DNA from: Candidatus Eisenbergiella merdavium
GTDB taxonomy: Bacteria > Bacillota > Clostridia > Lachnospirales > Lachnospiraceae
DNA: 64,000 bases
Direction of reading: 5' to 3'
NCBI GenBank assembly: GCA_019119595.1
Contig: DWWS01000045.1
Span: 1-64,000 of the forward strand
Below the pieces are notes generated by a model. The model saw only the letters and a list, made by a program, of their open reading frames with translations, did not search any database and was not told the DNA's origin. Positions 16,800 through 26,126 of the stretch are shown here, in pieces (position 1 is the stretch's first letter; each line of letters starts with the position of its first letter). Made by a program: the position numbers and the translations under genes.

Positions 16800-19700
16800 T
16801 TACAGCAATATCTCCCTCTGCAGGGCAAAGGAATAGATGATCTTTTCCTTCACCTTTTTCCGGGTAAGCTGCTCCAGCGCCCTGGCGTAGTAGTCAAGCT
16901 GAACGCGGTAGCGGTTCACCAGCTCCTGAGGGGCTTTTACGGCATCCGTCTTATAATCGGCCACCACAAGCTCCCCGTCCTCCTCGAAATACACGTCGAT
17001 GATTCCCTGGATCAGGACCGTTTCCTCCTCCGGGAAATCCGCCCCAAGCTCAGAGGCGGGAAGGCCCAGAACGAAGGGCTGCTCCTTACGCAGAAGCCCG
17101 GCCTTATCCGCCCGGCCCATCCGGGCCGCCAGGGAGCTTTGCAGAAATTCCTCCAGCTTCCCCGGATTCACCGCCTCCCGGTATTCCGGAAGCAGTCTCC
17201 CCTGCTCACTCATTTCATCCAGGAGCCCGGACAGCGCTTCCAGGCTTTCCCCGCCGCCCGGTCCGGCTTTTTCCCCTTCCATCCATTCTCCGAAGTGGAA
17301 CAGCTCCAGCGCCTTATGGTAGGCGCTTCCTCTTGCGGCTCCGCCCATCCTGTCCTCGCTTCTTACAAAACGGGGCAGATAGGGAATCACCTCTTCCTCC
17401 TCGAACAGATGATACGCTTCAACGGCCGCCTCCGCCATGCCCGCCTTCTTCAGCTCGGATACGGTGGTCTTGGTGTACAGCCGCTCCAGGTTCCGGTGGG
17501 GATATTCGCTTTTCAGGCGGGCTGCAAGTCTGGCGGCGGCAGCCGAGGCCTGTGCCTCCGCCGTTCTGTCTCCTGCCGCCGCACGATTGCCTTCCTCTGC
17601 TCCCTCCTCCTTCAAAAACCGTTCCAGCCCGAGAAGATACTGCTCCCGGCTCCGCTCCTTTTCCATCTGTCCGGCCAGAAGGCCGGATGCGTCCGTGAAT
17701 CCGACGGGCTGCCCCGTCCGCTGCCAGGCGGGCAGGAGCCAGTCCAGATAGCAGGAGGCAGCCGAACGGCGGAAATAGGGAAGCAGCTTCTCCGAAGCGC
17801 CGCTTTCCCGCAGGCCGCCGCCTCCGTCCGTCCCGGACGCCGCAGCGGGCGCGTTTTCCGTTCCCTGTTCCATCTCCTCCCTCAGCCTCTGCGCCCGTTC
17901 TGCCTTCAGGCTTCCGGTGAGGATCAGCTTTTCCTTTGCGCGGGTCATTGCCACGTACAGGACACGCAGCTCCTCTCCCAGGCTGTCCCGCTGCAGCTTT
18001 CCGGCCATCACGCTCTTTTTCAGCGTTCCCCGCTTCACGCGCAGGGCGCTGTCCACATGATCCAGGCCGATCCCCAGATCCATATCCACAAGGACGGGCT
18101 TCGCCATATCCTGCATGTTGAAGCGCTTGCCCAGCCCGGAGACGAAGCAGACCGGAAATTCCAGGCCCTTGGAGCGGTGGATGCTCATGATGCGCACCGT
18201 ATCCGCGTTCTCATCCTGCAGGCTGGCCTCCCCGTAGTCGATGTCGTACTTTTCCACCTGCTCCATGTAGCGGATGAAATGGAACAGGCCAAAATAGCTG
18301 GTCTTTTCAAAGCCTTCCGCCCGGGAAAGAAGCATTTCCAGGTTGGCCCGCCTCTGCTCCCCGCCGGGGAGGGCGGAGGCCGTATACAGGTATCCCGTCT
18401 CCTCCAGGAATTTCCCGATCAGCTCATGGATGGGAAGATAGACGGCATCGTCACGGAAGCGTTCCAGCAGCTCCAGAAATGCCTCCGCCTTCCGGCGGAT
18501 TTTTTCCTCCTGCCCCTCTTTCGCATAGAGGCGGAGGCTGTCAAACAGCCTTCCCTTTTCCCTGCCCGCCCGGATCAGGGCGATCTCCCGGTCGGAAAAG
18601 CCCGCCGCCGGACTTTTCAGCACACCAAAAAGAGGGATGTCCTGCAGGGGATTGTTCAGCACCCTGAGAAAATTCAGGACGGCCTGCACCTCCGTCGCCG
18701 CAAAATATCCGGTTCTTGAGGTGATGTACACCGGGATTCCGCAGCTCTCCAGCACCTTTTTAAAGGTCTCGTCCCAGCCGGAGGGGGAACGCAGCAGGAT
18801 CACGATATCCGAATAGCGGGCGGGGCGCAGCTTTTTCGTCTCCGCGTCCGTCACGGGAAGCCTTCCCACCAGCTCGCGGATGCGCCCGGCCACAGCCATG
18901 GCCTCCCGCTCCTTTTCCTCCATCCCGTCTTCGTCTGGCACGCAGAGCAGCACCTCCGTGCGGTACGGGTCGGACTCCTCCTCCGGAAACACCGCTCCCG
19001 GATAGAGAGCCGCGTCCTCATCATAGGCCACGCCGCCCAGGTCCTTTCCCATGAGGCAGGAAAAGACCTCGTTTACGCTGTCCGTCACCTGCCTGCGGCT
19101 GCGGAAATTTTTCTTCAGGTCGATGCGCCGCTCCCGGATCGGGCCTTCGGTCTCCCTTCCTTCCGTTTCCTCCGGCTTCTCCTCCAGCCTGCGGTAGCGG
19201 TCGAATTTTTCCATGAAAAGCTCCGGCCTTGCCAGGCGGAATTTGTAGATGCTCTGCTTCACGTCGCCCACCATGAAACGGTTGTAGCGGCCGTCCTCCT
19301 CCCCGGAAATGCCAAGAAGCAGGTATTCCTGCACCAGATTGCTGTCCTGGTATTCGTCGATCATGATCTCCGCATAGGTTTCCCGAAGCTGCCTGGCCGT
19401 GCGGGTGGGTGTCAGGATGCCGTCCTTGCGGCGGATGAGGATGGAAAGAGCGAGATGCTCCATATCGTGGAAATCCAGAATGCCCCGCTCCCGTTTTTTC
19501 GCCGTAAACCGGTCGCAGAAATCCAGCGCAAGGTCAAGAAGCGTCTCCGCGAAGGGCGCACAGGCGCGCAGGCGCTCTTCCTGGCTTTCGGCAGAGGCGT
19601 AAAAATATCTGTCCCGCAGGTCGGAAAGCAGATCCTTCACCGTTCCCCGAAGCTCCTTTGCCCGTTCCCGCTTCTGCGCCGAGACCGCCGCGTCCTTTTT

Positions 19701-20687
19701 GGAGCTGATCCGCCCGAAGGAAAGCCCGGAAAAGCCCTCATACAGCGCCTGATAGGTTTGGGCTGCGAGCAGGGCGTCAAGCGTCTGCCCGTCCTCCGTC
19801 AGCGTATCCAGATACATATAGGGGCCGTCCGGCTCCCGGCACAGGGAAAGCGCCTCCTCCAGAAGCCTTTCCGCCTCAGAAAGCTGCCTTTTCACATGCT
19901 CCTTTAACGCCTCCATCCAGGGGCAGGCGTCCAGCCCGCCCTCGGGCACGCAGTAATCCTTCTTATGCTCCGTAAGCCACTCCCGGGGCCAGGGGTAGCT
20001 CATGGCGAATTCGTACAGGGAAAGGAGCTGCTCCTCCAGACGTTTGTCACTTCCCTGCGGGGAAAAATATTCCACGATCTCCTGGAAGCGGTCTCCTTCG
20101 GCGCTTTCCGTTCCGGCTGTCCGGTCGTCCGCGCTATCCTCTCTGCCGCCATCCATACCGGCCGCTCCTTCCGTTCTGCCGCCATCCAGGCCGTTCGTGC
20201 CATTTCCTCCTCCCGCACCGTCCGTCCCGCTTGTATTGTTTACATCCGCGAAATATTCCTCCAGCATCTCCTCCAGCACGTCCCGCTTCAGCAGACGGAT
20301 CTCCCCCTCGTCCGCCACGCGGAAATCCGGATCCAGGCCAATCTCGTCAAAATGGTTCCGGATCAGATAGAGGCAGAAGCTGTCGATGGTGGTGATCTGG
20401 GCATGGTGGATCAGGGTGAGCTGCCTGGCCAGATGGGCGTTCTCGGGCTGCTCCTCCACCGCGTCGGAAAGGGCCTGGCTGATCCGCTCCCGCATCTGAG
20501 CGGCCGCGGCGCTGGTGAAGGTCACCACAAGGAGCCGGTCGATATCCACCGGATGAACCGGGTCCTTGACCATCCGGATGATCCGCTCCACCAGAACGGC
20601 CGTCTTTCCGCTGCCCGCCGCCGCGGACACCAGAACGCTCGCATCTCTTACGTCTATGGTTTCCTGCTGCTCCCTTGTAAATGTCAT
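16800..20687 (-). CDS. addA: AddA: ATP-dependent helicase/nuclease subunit A
   Basis: This is a 1295-residue UvrD-like helicase with a C-terminal RecB-type nuclease. With AddB it processes double-strand ends for RecA-dependent repair. Motif I is SAAAGSGKTAVLVERI, motif II IMIDEYQDSNLVQEY, and motif III/IV segments include GDVKQSIYKFRLARPELF. A late helicase motif is VRIMSIHRSKGLEFPVCFVSG, with VLYVAMTRAKEKL following. The nuclease motif is ELVVADYKTDAVKAP near the C-terminus. ATG 20687 overlaps the addB stop as ATGA. A Gly/Asp-rich low-complexity insert (residues ~155-200, including DGGRTEGAAGMDGGRED) lies in a surface-loop position and resembles other expansions in this window. Confidence 0.95.
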   Translation of the reverse strand: MTFTREQQETIDVRDASVLVSAAAGSGKTAVLVERIIRMVKDPVHPVDIDRLLVVTFTSAAAAQMRERISQALSDAVEEQPENAHLARQLTLIHHAQITTIDSFCLYLIRNHFDEIGLDPDFRVADEGEIRLLKRDVLEEMLEEYFADVNNTSGTDGAGGGNGTNGLDGGRTEGAAGMDGGREDSADDRTAGTESAEGDRFQEIVEYFSPQGSDKRLEEQLLSLYEFAMSYPWPREWLTEHKKDYCVPEGGLDACPWMEALKEHVKRQLSEAERLLEEALSLCREPDGPYMYLDTLTEDGQTLDALLAAQTYQALYEGFSGLSFGRISSKKDAAVSAQKRERAKELRGTVKDLLSDLRDRYFYASAESQEERLRACAPFAETLLDLALDFCDRFTAKKRERGILDFHDMEHLALSILIRRKDGILTPTRTARQLRETYAEIMIDEYQDSNLVQEYLLLGISGEEDGRYNRFMVGDVKQSIYKFRLARPELFMEKFDRYRRLEEKPEETEGRETEGPIRERRIDLKKNFRSRRQVTDSVNEVFSCLMGKDLGGVAYDEDAALYPGAVFPEEESDPYRTEVLLCVPDEDGMEEKEREAMAVAGRIRELVGRLPVTDAETKKLRPARYSDIVILLRSPSGWDETFKKVLESCGIPVYITSRTGYFAATEVQAVLNFLRVLNNPLQDIPLFGVLKSPAAGFSDREIALIRAGREKGRLFDSLRLYAKEGQEEKIRRKAEAFLELLERFRDDAVYLPIHELIGKFLEETGYLYTASALPGGEQRRANLEMLLSRAEGFEKTSYFGLFHFIRYMEQVEKYDIDYGEASLQDENADTVRIMSIHRSKGLEFPVCFVSGLGKRFNMQDMAKPVLVDMDLGIGLDHVDSALRVKRGTLKKSVMAGKLQRDSLGEELRVLYVAMTRAKEKLILTGSLKAERAQRLREEMEQGTENAPAAASGTDGGGGLRESGASEKLLPYFRRSAASCYLDWLLPAWQRTGQPVGFTDASGLLAGQMEKERSREQYLLGLERFLKEEGAEEGNRAAAGDRTAEAQASAAAARLAARLKSEYPHRNLERLYTKTTVSELKKAGMAEAAVEAYHLFEEEEVIPYLPRFVRSEDRMGGAARGSAYHKALELFHFGEWMEGEKAGPGGGESLEALSGLLDEMSEQGRLLPEYREAVNPGKLEEFLQSSLAARMGRADKAGLLRKEQPFVLGLPASELGADFPEEETVLIQGIIDVYFEEDGELVVADYKTDAVKAPQELVNRYRVQLDYYARALEQLTRKKVKEKIIYSFALQREILL

Positions 20688-23600
20688 TGCCACCTGTTCT
20701 GTCCTCCCGTCTCTGCCCCGCCGTCCCGCCTGACGGCACTTTCGGTTTCCCCGGTCTGCTCCAGCGCATCCTTCATCCGTTTCAGGGCCTCCTTCTCCTC
20801 CAGCTTTTCCAGCGTGCGTCCCTCATAGCCCGGTATCCTCCTGTCGAAGCCGCAGACCCGGCTGTAGGGACAGTATGTGCAGGCGCCTGCGTTTTTGCCC
20901 GCCTGGCGGTAGGGATTTAAGGGGATCCTGCCGTCCAGGATCCCGCTTCCGATCTCCCGGATTTTCAGATTGACATAGTCGGATATCACCCGGAATTCCT
21001 CCTCCGAAAGGACGCTGGAACGGGTGCCGGGCTGTCCGTCCTTTTTTCTTTCCACCGGGATCACGTCCGATCTTCCGGTAAAATGAGCGTCAAGCCCCTC
21101 GATCACCTCTTCCCGGGAGCTGACCGCCCCAGTCATGCGCAGGCGGGCAAGAAGCTCCCGCTGAACCCGTTCGGCAAGGGCCTCCTCGTCCTCTCCCGGC
21201 TCCTCCTCCACCTCCACGACGGGGTCGTGAACCCGATAATAGAGCATGGCCGCGGGAAGCACCTCGTCCTTTGGATGCTCCTTTTTCTCCAGCTCCACCG
21301 CCGCGTTGAGGTAAACCACAAGCTGAAGCTGCAGGCCGTAGTACAGGGCCGCCAGGCTGAAATCCCGGCTGCCCGATTTATAATCGATGACCTTCACGTA
21401 TATCCTGTCCTTTCCGGAAGGACTGTTCCCTCCCGGCTCCCTCCAGGTGTCCACCCGGTCGATGCGGCCGCGCAGGCGCAGCTTTTCCTCTCCGGAGAGC
21501 GCGATGTTCACCGCGTCCAGATCCTCCAGCACGGAAAAGGAGACCTCGAAATGCTCCGGGGAGAAGGCGCCTTTTTTTAACTGGTACTGCAGGGTGGAAA
21601 CGGTGCGCTTTAAGATCCGTTTCATCCGGGTGATCAGGTAACGGTTTCTGGCGCTGTCAAAAAGGACGGCGCTGCCGTAGGAAGCGGCAAAGGCCTCCAC
21701 CGCCTCATCCACCAGAAGCTCTCCCGTCTCTTTGGGAAAATCAAACCAGGTATAGCCCCTTTGCTTCAGCTTTTCTCCGAAGATCTCAAGCACCCCGTGG
21801 AACAGATTTCCCATATCCACGGCCTCAAAGCTGTAGTCCTCCCGTTCCTTCAGATACAGGCCGTACTGCAGAAAATGGGCGTAGGCGCAGGAGGCGTACT
21901 GCTCCAGTCGGCTGACGCTGCCAAGCAGAGTGCTTCCGAACAGAGCGAGGGCCGCCGCCTTTCCCAACGGCTGCTCCTCATAGGTATGGAAGGCGGCGCG
22001 TACCATGTCCTGCGTCCAGGTGACGGTTTCCGGCGAAACCGCATAAGCCCGGTATAGCCTTCCGAACTGCTTTTCCCCGTCGCTTCCCGCCTCAAATCTT
22101 CCGTCCGCGTAGCGCCTCAGCCCCTGCACCAGGAGGGGCCGCCCGTCCTTTAAGGACTGCACCTGATCGATCTCGGCAGCCTCCTCCGGTCGCTCCACAG
22201 TGAGGGAGGGAAACAGCTTTTTTACCATGGAGACCAGATAGGAGGGGCGCATGGCCTTTCCTTCCCCGTTCATCCTGGCAAAGGAAAGGTACAGATGCTC
22301 CGAGGGCTTCGTCATATTCAGGTACAGATAGAGCCGCTGCATGTACATCTGCTGACGGGGCGTGGGCGCGAGCTCCAGGCCGCTGCCCTGCAGAAATTCC
22401 CGGTCCACATCCGAAAGGAGCCCGCCTCCCCCCGCCGCCTTCGGGATATAGCCGTCGCAGGCCCCGATGAAAAACAGGGCCTTCACCCGGGTCAGCCTGG
22501 TACGCTCCACGTCTCCGGCCACCACCCGGTCCACGTTCTGGGGCACGGTTCCCACCTGGATCTCCGAAAGCCCGGCCTCCAGGATCTGATAAAATTCCTC
22601 CATTTTCACAGGCTCGTCCCCGAGAAGCTCCATCACCTGATCCAGAAGATCCATCACAAGGCGGTAGATCTGCGCGTATTCCATGGCTCGCACGGTATCC
22701 TGCTCCCTGCGGAAACGATCCTCATAGGCCTTCAGCTTCTGCTGCACCCCATTTTTTTCGATAAAAGCGTAGAGAGCGCGCACCAGCTCCTCCACTTTTC
22801 CAAAGCGGGAAAGCAGCGGGGAAAGCTGCTCCAGAAAGCGCTCCCGCACCCCGTTCAGCCTGGCGAGCGCCTCCGTCCCGTCCTCCATTTCCTGCGTCCT
22901 TGCGGTGAAAAGGCCGCTCCATTTTTTCTTCCCCCGGATGCCGCAGGCAAGGGCGTAGTTTTCCAGCTCATCCACCTCCTGCCTGGTAAAATCGGCAAGG
23001 CCGCTCCTGAGATAATGGAACACCGTTTCATAGCTGAAATTCTGGGCGACGACCTGCAGCGCGCTCTTGATGTATTCCAGGAACGGGTTCAGCACGATCC
23101 CCCGCGTCCGGTCCAGATAGAGCGGAATGTCATACAGGGCGGCAAGGCTTTCCAGATCGCCGGCATAGGCGGCAAGATCCCCCGCGATGATCGCGACGTC
23201 CCGGTAGCAGCCCCCCGTGCGGCGCAGATATTCCCGGATGGCGATGAAAACCTGGCGCACCTCCTCCCTCTGATTCGACGCCTCGAACAGCGTGATGCCC
23301 TCCGCCGCGTCCTTTCCCGGATAAGGCCGTAAGGGATAGCGCAGCAGACGCTGCTCCAGCCAGGCAAGCGGAGCGTTGTCCTTAAGACGCACCGGCCTTC
23401 CGGAAAGGATCACATCCCTTCCCCGTTCCACCCCCGCTTCCGCGGCGATCTTCGTCAGCGAGATCACGTTTTTTCTGCTCAGATGGAACAGCTCCTCCTC
23501 CGCTCCCGCGTCCGTAAAGCTCTCTCCGCCGTCCGCGGGAACGGTCACGATGACCTCCTCCGCCTGCTCCATCAGCCCCCGGAGCACCCGTCTCTGTACC

Positions 23601-24226
23601 GGGGTAAAATCGATGAAGCCGTCCAGCGCTACCACCGCTCCCTGAAGAAGCCGGGATTGGGGCAGACGCTGGGCAAGAAGCCCCAGCGTTTCCTCCGCGG
23701 TCACATATCCCTTTTCCATGTACTCCCGGAAGCCCTGATAGAGCACACCCAGATCCTGCAGCTTATGGTACAGCCCGCCCCGACCGCTGGCGTATTCCGC
23801 AAGCGCGTCCAGCTCCTTCGGCCCGATCCCGTACTGCATGAATTCCGAAAGTACGGATTTCACCTCATGGATGTAGCCGGTCTTGTTCAGATTGGCGCCG
23901 ATCACCGTGGTCTTCTCCCGCAGGCTTCCCGCGATTCGACGGATCACCAGGCTTTTTCCCGTATCATCCAGCACCGTCCTGGCATCCTCTCCCACCTCCT
24001 CAAAGACCCGGTGGGCCAGGCGCGAAAAGGACAGGGCGTCGATGTTCATGATCCCCCTTCTCGGATGCAGCCGCACCAGCTCCGCCTGGGTCTGCATGCT
24101 GAACTGATCCGGGATGATGAGGAAAAAATTCTGCTCCGGCCTTTTCATGGACCGCTCTATGATCTCCTGATACAGCGCCGTGCTCTTTCCCGCGCCCGAC
24201 GCGCCGATGTAAAAACGTAGGGACAT
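20684..24226 (-). CDS. addB: AddB: ATP-dependent helicase/nuclease subunit B
   Basis: This is a 1180-residue partner of AddA. The N-terminus carries the Walker A motif YIGASGAGKSTALYQEII. The C-terminal nuclease domain has VKVIDYKSGSRDF. Fe-S cluster cysteines are seen in EQYASCAYAHFLQYG and in GACTYCPYSRVCGFDRR, the arrangement expected of AddB. It begins 15 bp after the MFS gene on the same strand, and its stop overlaps the addA start, so MFS-addB-addA form an operon. The start is ATG 24226, preceded by AAGGAGG. Confidence 0.95.
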   Translation of the reverse strand: MSLRFYIGASGAGKSTALYQEIIERSMKRPEQNFFLIIPDQFSMQTQAELVRLHPRRGIMNIDALSFSRLAHRVFEEVGEDARTVLDDTGKSLVIRRIAGSLREKTTVIGANLNKTGYIHEVKSVLSEFMQYGIGPKELDALAEYASGRGGLYHKLQDLGVLYQGFREYMEKGYVTAEETLGLLAQRLPQSRLLQGAVVALDGFIDFTPVQRRVLRGLMEQAEEVIVTVPADGGESFTDAGAEEELFHLSRKNVISLTKIAAEAGVERGRDVILSGRPVRLKDNAPLAWLEQRLLRYPLRPYPGKDAAEGITLFEASNQREEVRQVFIAIREYLRRTGGCYRDVAIIAGDLAAYAGDLESLAALYDIPLYLDRTRGIVLNPFLEYIKSALQVVAQNFSYETVFHYLRSGLADFTRQEVDELENYALACGIRGKKKWSGLFTARTQEMEDGTEALARLNGVRERFLEQLSPLLSRFGKVEELVRALYAFIEKNGVQQKLKAYEDRFRREQDTVRAMEYAQIYRLVMDLLDQVMELLGDEPVKMEEFYQILEAGLSEIQVGTVPQNVDRVVAGDVERTRLTRVKALFFIGACDGYIPKAAGGGGLLSDVDREFLQGSGLELAPTPRQQMYMQRLYLYLNMTKPSEHLYLSFARMNGEGKAMRPSYLVSMVKKLFPSLTVERPEEAAEIDQVQSLKDGRPLLVQGLRRYADGRFEAGSDGEKQFGRLYRAYAVSPETVTWTQDMVRAAFHTYEEQPLGKAAALALFGSTLLGSVSRLEQYASCAYAHFLQYGLYLKEREDYSFEAVDMGNLFHGVLEIFGEKLKQRGYTWFDFPKETGELLVDEAVEAFAASYGSAVLFDSARNRYLITRMKRILKRTVSTLQYQLKKGAFSPEHFEVSFSVLEDLDAVNIALSGEEKLRLRGRIDRVDTWREPGGNSPSGKDRIYVKVIDYKSGSRDFSLAALYYGLQLQLVVYLNAAVELEKKEHPKDEVLPAAMLYYRVHDPVVEVEEEPGEDEEALAERVQRELLARLRMTGAVSSREEVIEGLDAHFTGRSDVIPVERKKDGQPGTRSSVLSEEEFRVISDYVNLKIREIGSGILDGRIPLNPYRQAGKNAGACTYCPYSRVCGFDRRIPGYEGRTLEKLEEKEALKRMKDALEQTGETESAVRRDGGAETGGQNRWQ

Positions 24227-24241
24227 CTGTGTTCCTCCTTC

Positions 24242-25516
24242 TCAGCCTTCTTCCCTTCCCAGCTTCGGCTCCTGGATCCGTCCCACGATCACCATCGCCG
24301 CGAGGAAAAGAAAGAGCATGAACGCAAACGGCAGGCGGCGGTCCCGGCTGGACAGCCATCCCGCAAGGTAGCCGAAGGGGGACGACAGGGCTATGGTAGA
24401 CGCCATGATCAGCGCATTGATCCGGGCGCGCTCCTGCGGATTGATATTCAGCTGGATCAGCGCGTCCTTGCGCGGATTCACCAGCGCGCTGCCCGCAGCC
24501 CATATAAACACATACAAGATCACAAAGGCCGGATGCCCCGCCGGAGCGAGAACCAGAAGAACGACAGCCAGCGCGTACAGCATGAGCCCGCACCACAGAG
24601 GAAGCCGGAATTTCACGCTGTTCAGACGGTGCTGGATCCCCACCATGAAAAACAGCATGACCGCCGCGTTCAGGATGGGGAACAGCGCCAGATACTGGTC
24701 GGAAAGCCCCAGCCGCTGCGTGACATACAGACTGAAAAAGCTGTTGCTCACCAAATTTGTGATGTACAGGATCACCGACACGGCCACCGCCTTCATAACC
24801 CCCGCGTCCTTCAGCACTCTGGGGATCAGCTGCCGGTATTCCGCAAGCATGTGAAGGGCGGAGACGTTCCTGGTCTCTTCTCTGCGAATCCTTCCCTGTC
24901 CGGTCTCCCGGCAGAAGCGGAAGGTGATCAGCGTTTTTAACACCATGGTCACGGAAAACACCAGATACAGCACCCTGAGAACCGGCACCACGGAATGGGA
25001 ATTGATGAACAGACCGGAAAGCGGCGCAAAAAAGACAGCGACCAGACCTCCGATATTGATCCAGGTATATAATCCGACCAGATCCTTTTGATCCGCGTCC
25101 TCGATCAGCAGGCAGTACCACGCCGTCTGATTGATCTGCTCAAAGCAGTTCAGAATGGCGGCCAGCAGAAAAAGCCAGAAATTATTGGAAATCGACCAGA
25201 TCAGGCAGGCCGTCGCCCAGCCGATGAAGTCCCCCATCATGGTGGTAAATTTTCTCCCCAGCCTGTCCGTCAGGATTCCGCCGAAAAAAGAAAAGAACAC
25301 CTGCACGAACATGGAAACGGACAGGATCAGCCCGATCTGAACGTCCGTGATCCCCTGGGTATACATATACAGCGTGGCAAAAGGCGCGATGAGATTATAG
25401 GGAATCCCCCACAGAGGCTCGATGAGCACCAGCGTCCTCGGATTTCCCTGATTGCGCGCCAGAACCTCCACGAGCGGATGCCTTCTCAGACTTTTCAGCT
25501 TTTGTGTCATATTCAT
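24242..25516 (-). CDS. major facilitator superfamily transporter
   Basis: This is a 424-residue membrane protein with about 12 helices. The MFS loop 2-3 motif is seen in GGILTDRLGRKFTTMMGDF (residues ~80-98) and a second-half equivalent near residue 290. No substrate signature was recognised. It lies first in the strand order ahead of addB, separated by only 15 bp. The start at 25516 follows GAGGATAAAACAAT. Confidence 0.88.
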   Translation of the reverse strand: MNMTQKLKSLRRHPLVEVLARNQGNPRTLVLIEPLWGIPYNLIAPFATLYMYTQGITDVQIGLILSVSMFVQVFFSFFGGILTDRLGRKFTTMMGDFIGWATACLIWSISNNFWLFLLAAILNCFEQINQTAWYCLLIEDADQKDLVGLYTWINIGGLVAVFFAPLSGLFINSHSVVPVLRVLYLVFSVTMVLKTLITFRFCRETGQGRIRREETRNVSALHMLAEYRQLIPRVLKDAGVMKAVAVSVILYITNLVSNSFFSLYVTQRLGLSDQYLALFPILNAAVMLFFMVGIQHRLNSVKFRLPLWCGLMLYALAVVLLVLAPAGHPAFVILYVFIWAAGSALVNPRKDALIQLNINPQERARINALIMASTIALSSPFGYLAGWLSSRDRRLPFAFMLFLFLAAMVIVGRIQEPKLGREEG

Positions 25517-25828
25517 ATTGTTTTATCCTCATCCCCTGCTTTTTTCTCCCGGCTGACTGGTCCGGCAATCGGCTGCACGGTCCGGCAGTCCGGTTCATTG
25601 GAATTCTATCACATTATCAGGCCGATTCCCACTGAAAAATTTAACAGAAAAAAGCTCGCTTCCCGCCGCTTCCGGCGCTTCCCGACACATAGACTGCCGC
25701 GTGAACCGAAAAGCCGCGCGCACATCTTTTCCCCGATTTAAGGGAAAATAAATAAAACCTTCATAATTTTTATGGCAATTTTTGAATTCGGACATATTCC
25801 GGACATATTTTTCCTGTATCATAAATGA

Positions 25829-25918
25829 CAGATAGATGAACAGCATCTATCGTTACACTATCTCCCCCCTCATAAGACAAAAAGGCCTCCGCACTGCGCG
25901 GGGGCCTTCTTGTTTTTT
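25829..25918 (+). ncRNA. candidate small RNA, copy 1 of 3
   Basis: A TATCAT -10 box (25817-25822) predicts a start near 25829. The transcript would begin with hairpin GATAGATG/CATCTATC (25831-25851), continue with single-stranded CTATCTCCCCCCTCATAAG, and end in an 11-bp terminator stem AAGGCCTCCGC/GCGGGGGCCTT with a T-tract (to 25918). Upstream are two 11-bp direct repeats, GGACATATTCC and GGACATATTTT (25790-25811). No open frame of note is present. No plus-strand gene lies downstream, so it is not a leader. A C-rich loop complementary to Shine-Dalgarno sequences is typical of Gram-positive base-pairing RNAs. RNA existence is inferred. Confidence 0.6.
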
Positions 25919-26012
25919 CGCAGGCCGTTTTTTAAGAAATCTTAATGTAAAATTTATGTCATTTTATGAAATCAGACATATTCCGGACACATTTTCCATG
26001 TATCATAAAGGC

Positions 26013-26096
26013 CAGATAGATGAACGACATCTATCATTACACTATCTCCCCCCTCATAAGACAAAAGGGCCTCTGCACGAAGCGGAGGCCTTTTGT
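26013..26096 (+). ncRNA. candidate small RNA, copy 2 of 3
   Basis: This copy has the same architecture as copy 1, 184 bp downstream. It has the 11-bp repeats AGACATATTCC and GGACACATTTT (25974-25995), TATCAT at 26001-26006, hairpin GATAGATG/CATCTATC (26015-26035), the identical C-rich segment (26041-26060), and a terminator stem AAAAGGGCCTCTGC/GCGGAGGCCTTTT (26064-26095). Its hairpin could also terminate minus-strand GH29 transcripts arriving from the right. Confidence 0.6.
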
Positions 26097-26126
26097 CTGT
26101 CCTGATTCTTTTCTGCGGTATCCGGC

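Noticed and set aside
17139-18719. 526-codon plus-strand open frame opposite addA
   Set aside because: addA has all helicase and nuclease motifs; the opposite frame has none and no ribosome site.
25829-26096. The repeats as CRISPR or insertion sequence ends
   Set aside because: Only three copies, unequal spacing (184 and ~1780 bp), conserved promoter-hairpin-terminator order, and no transposase or cas gene nearby.
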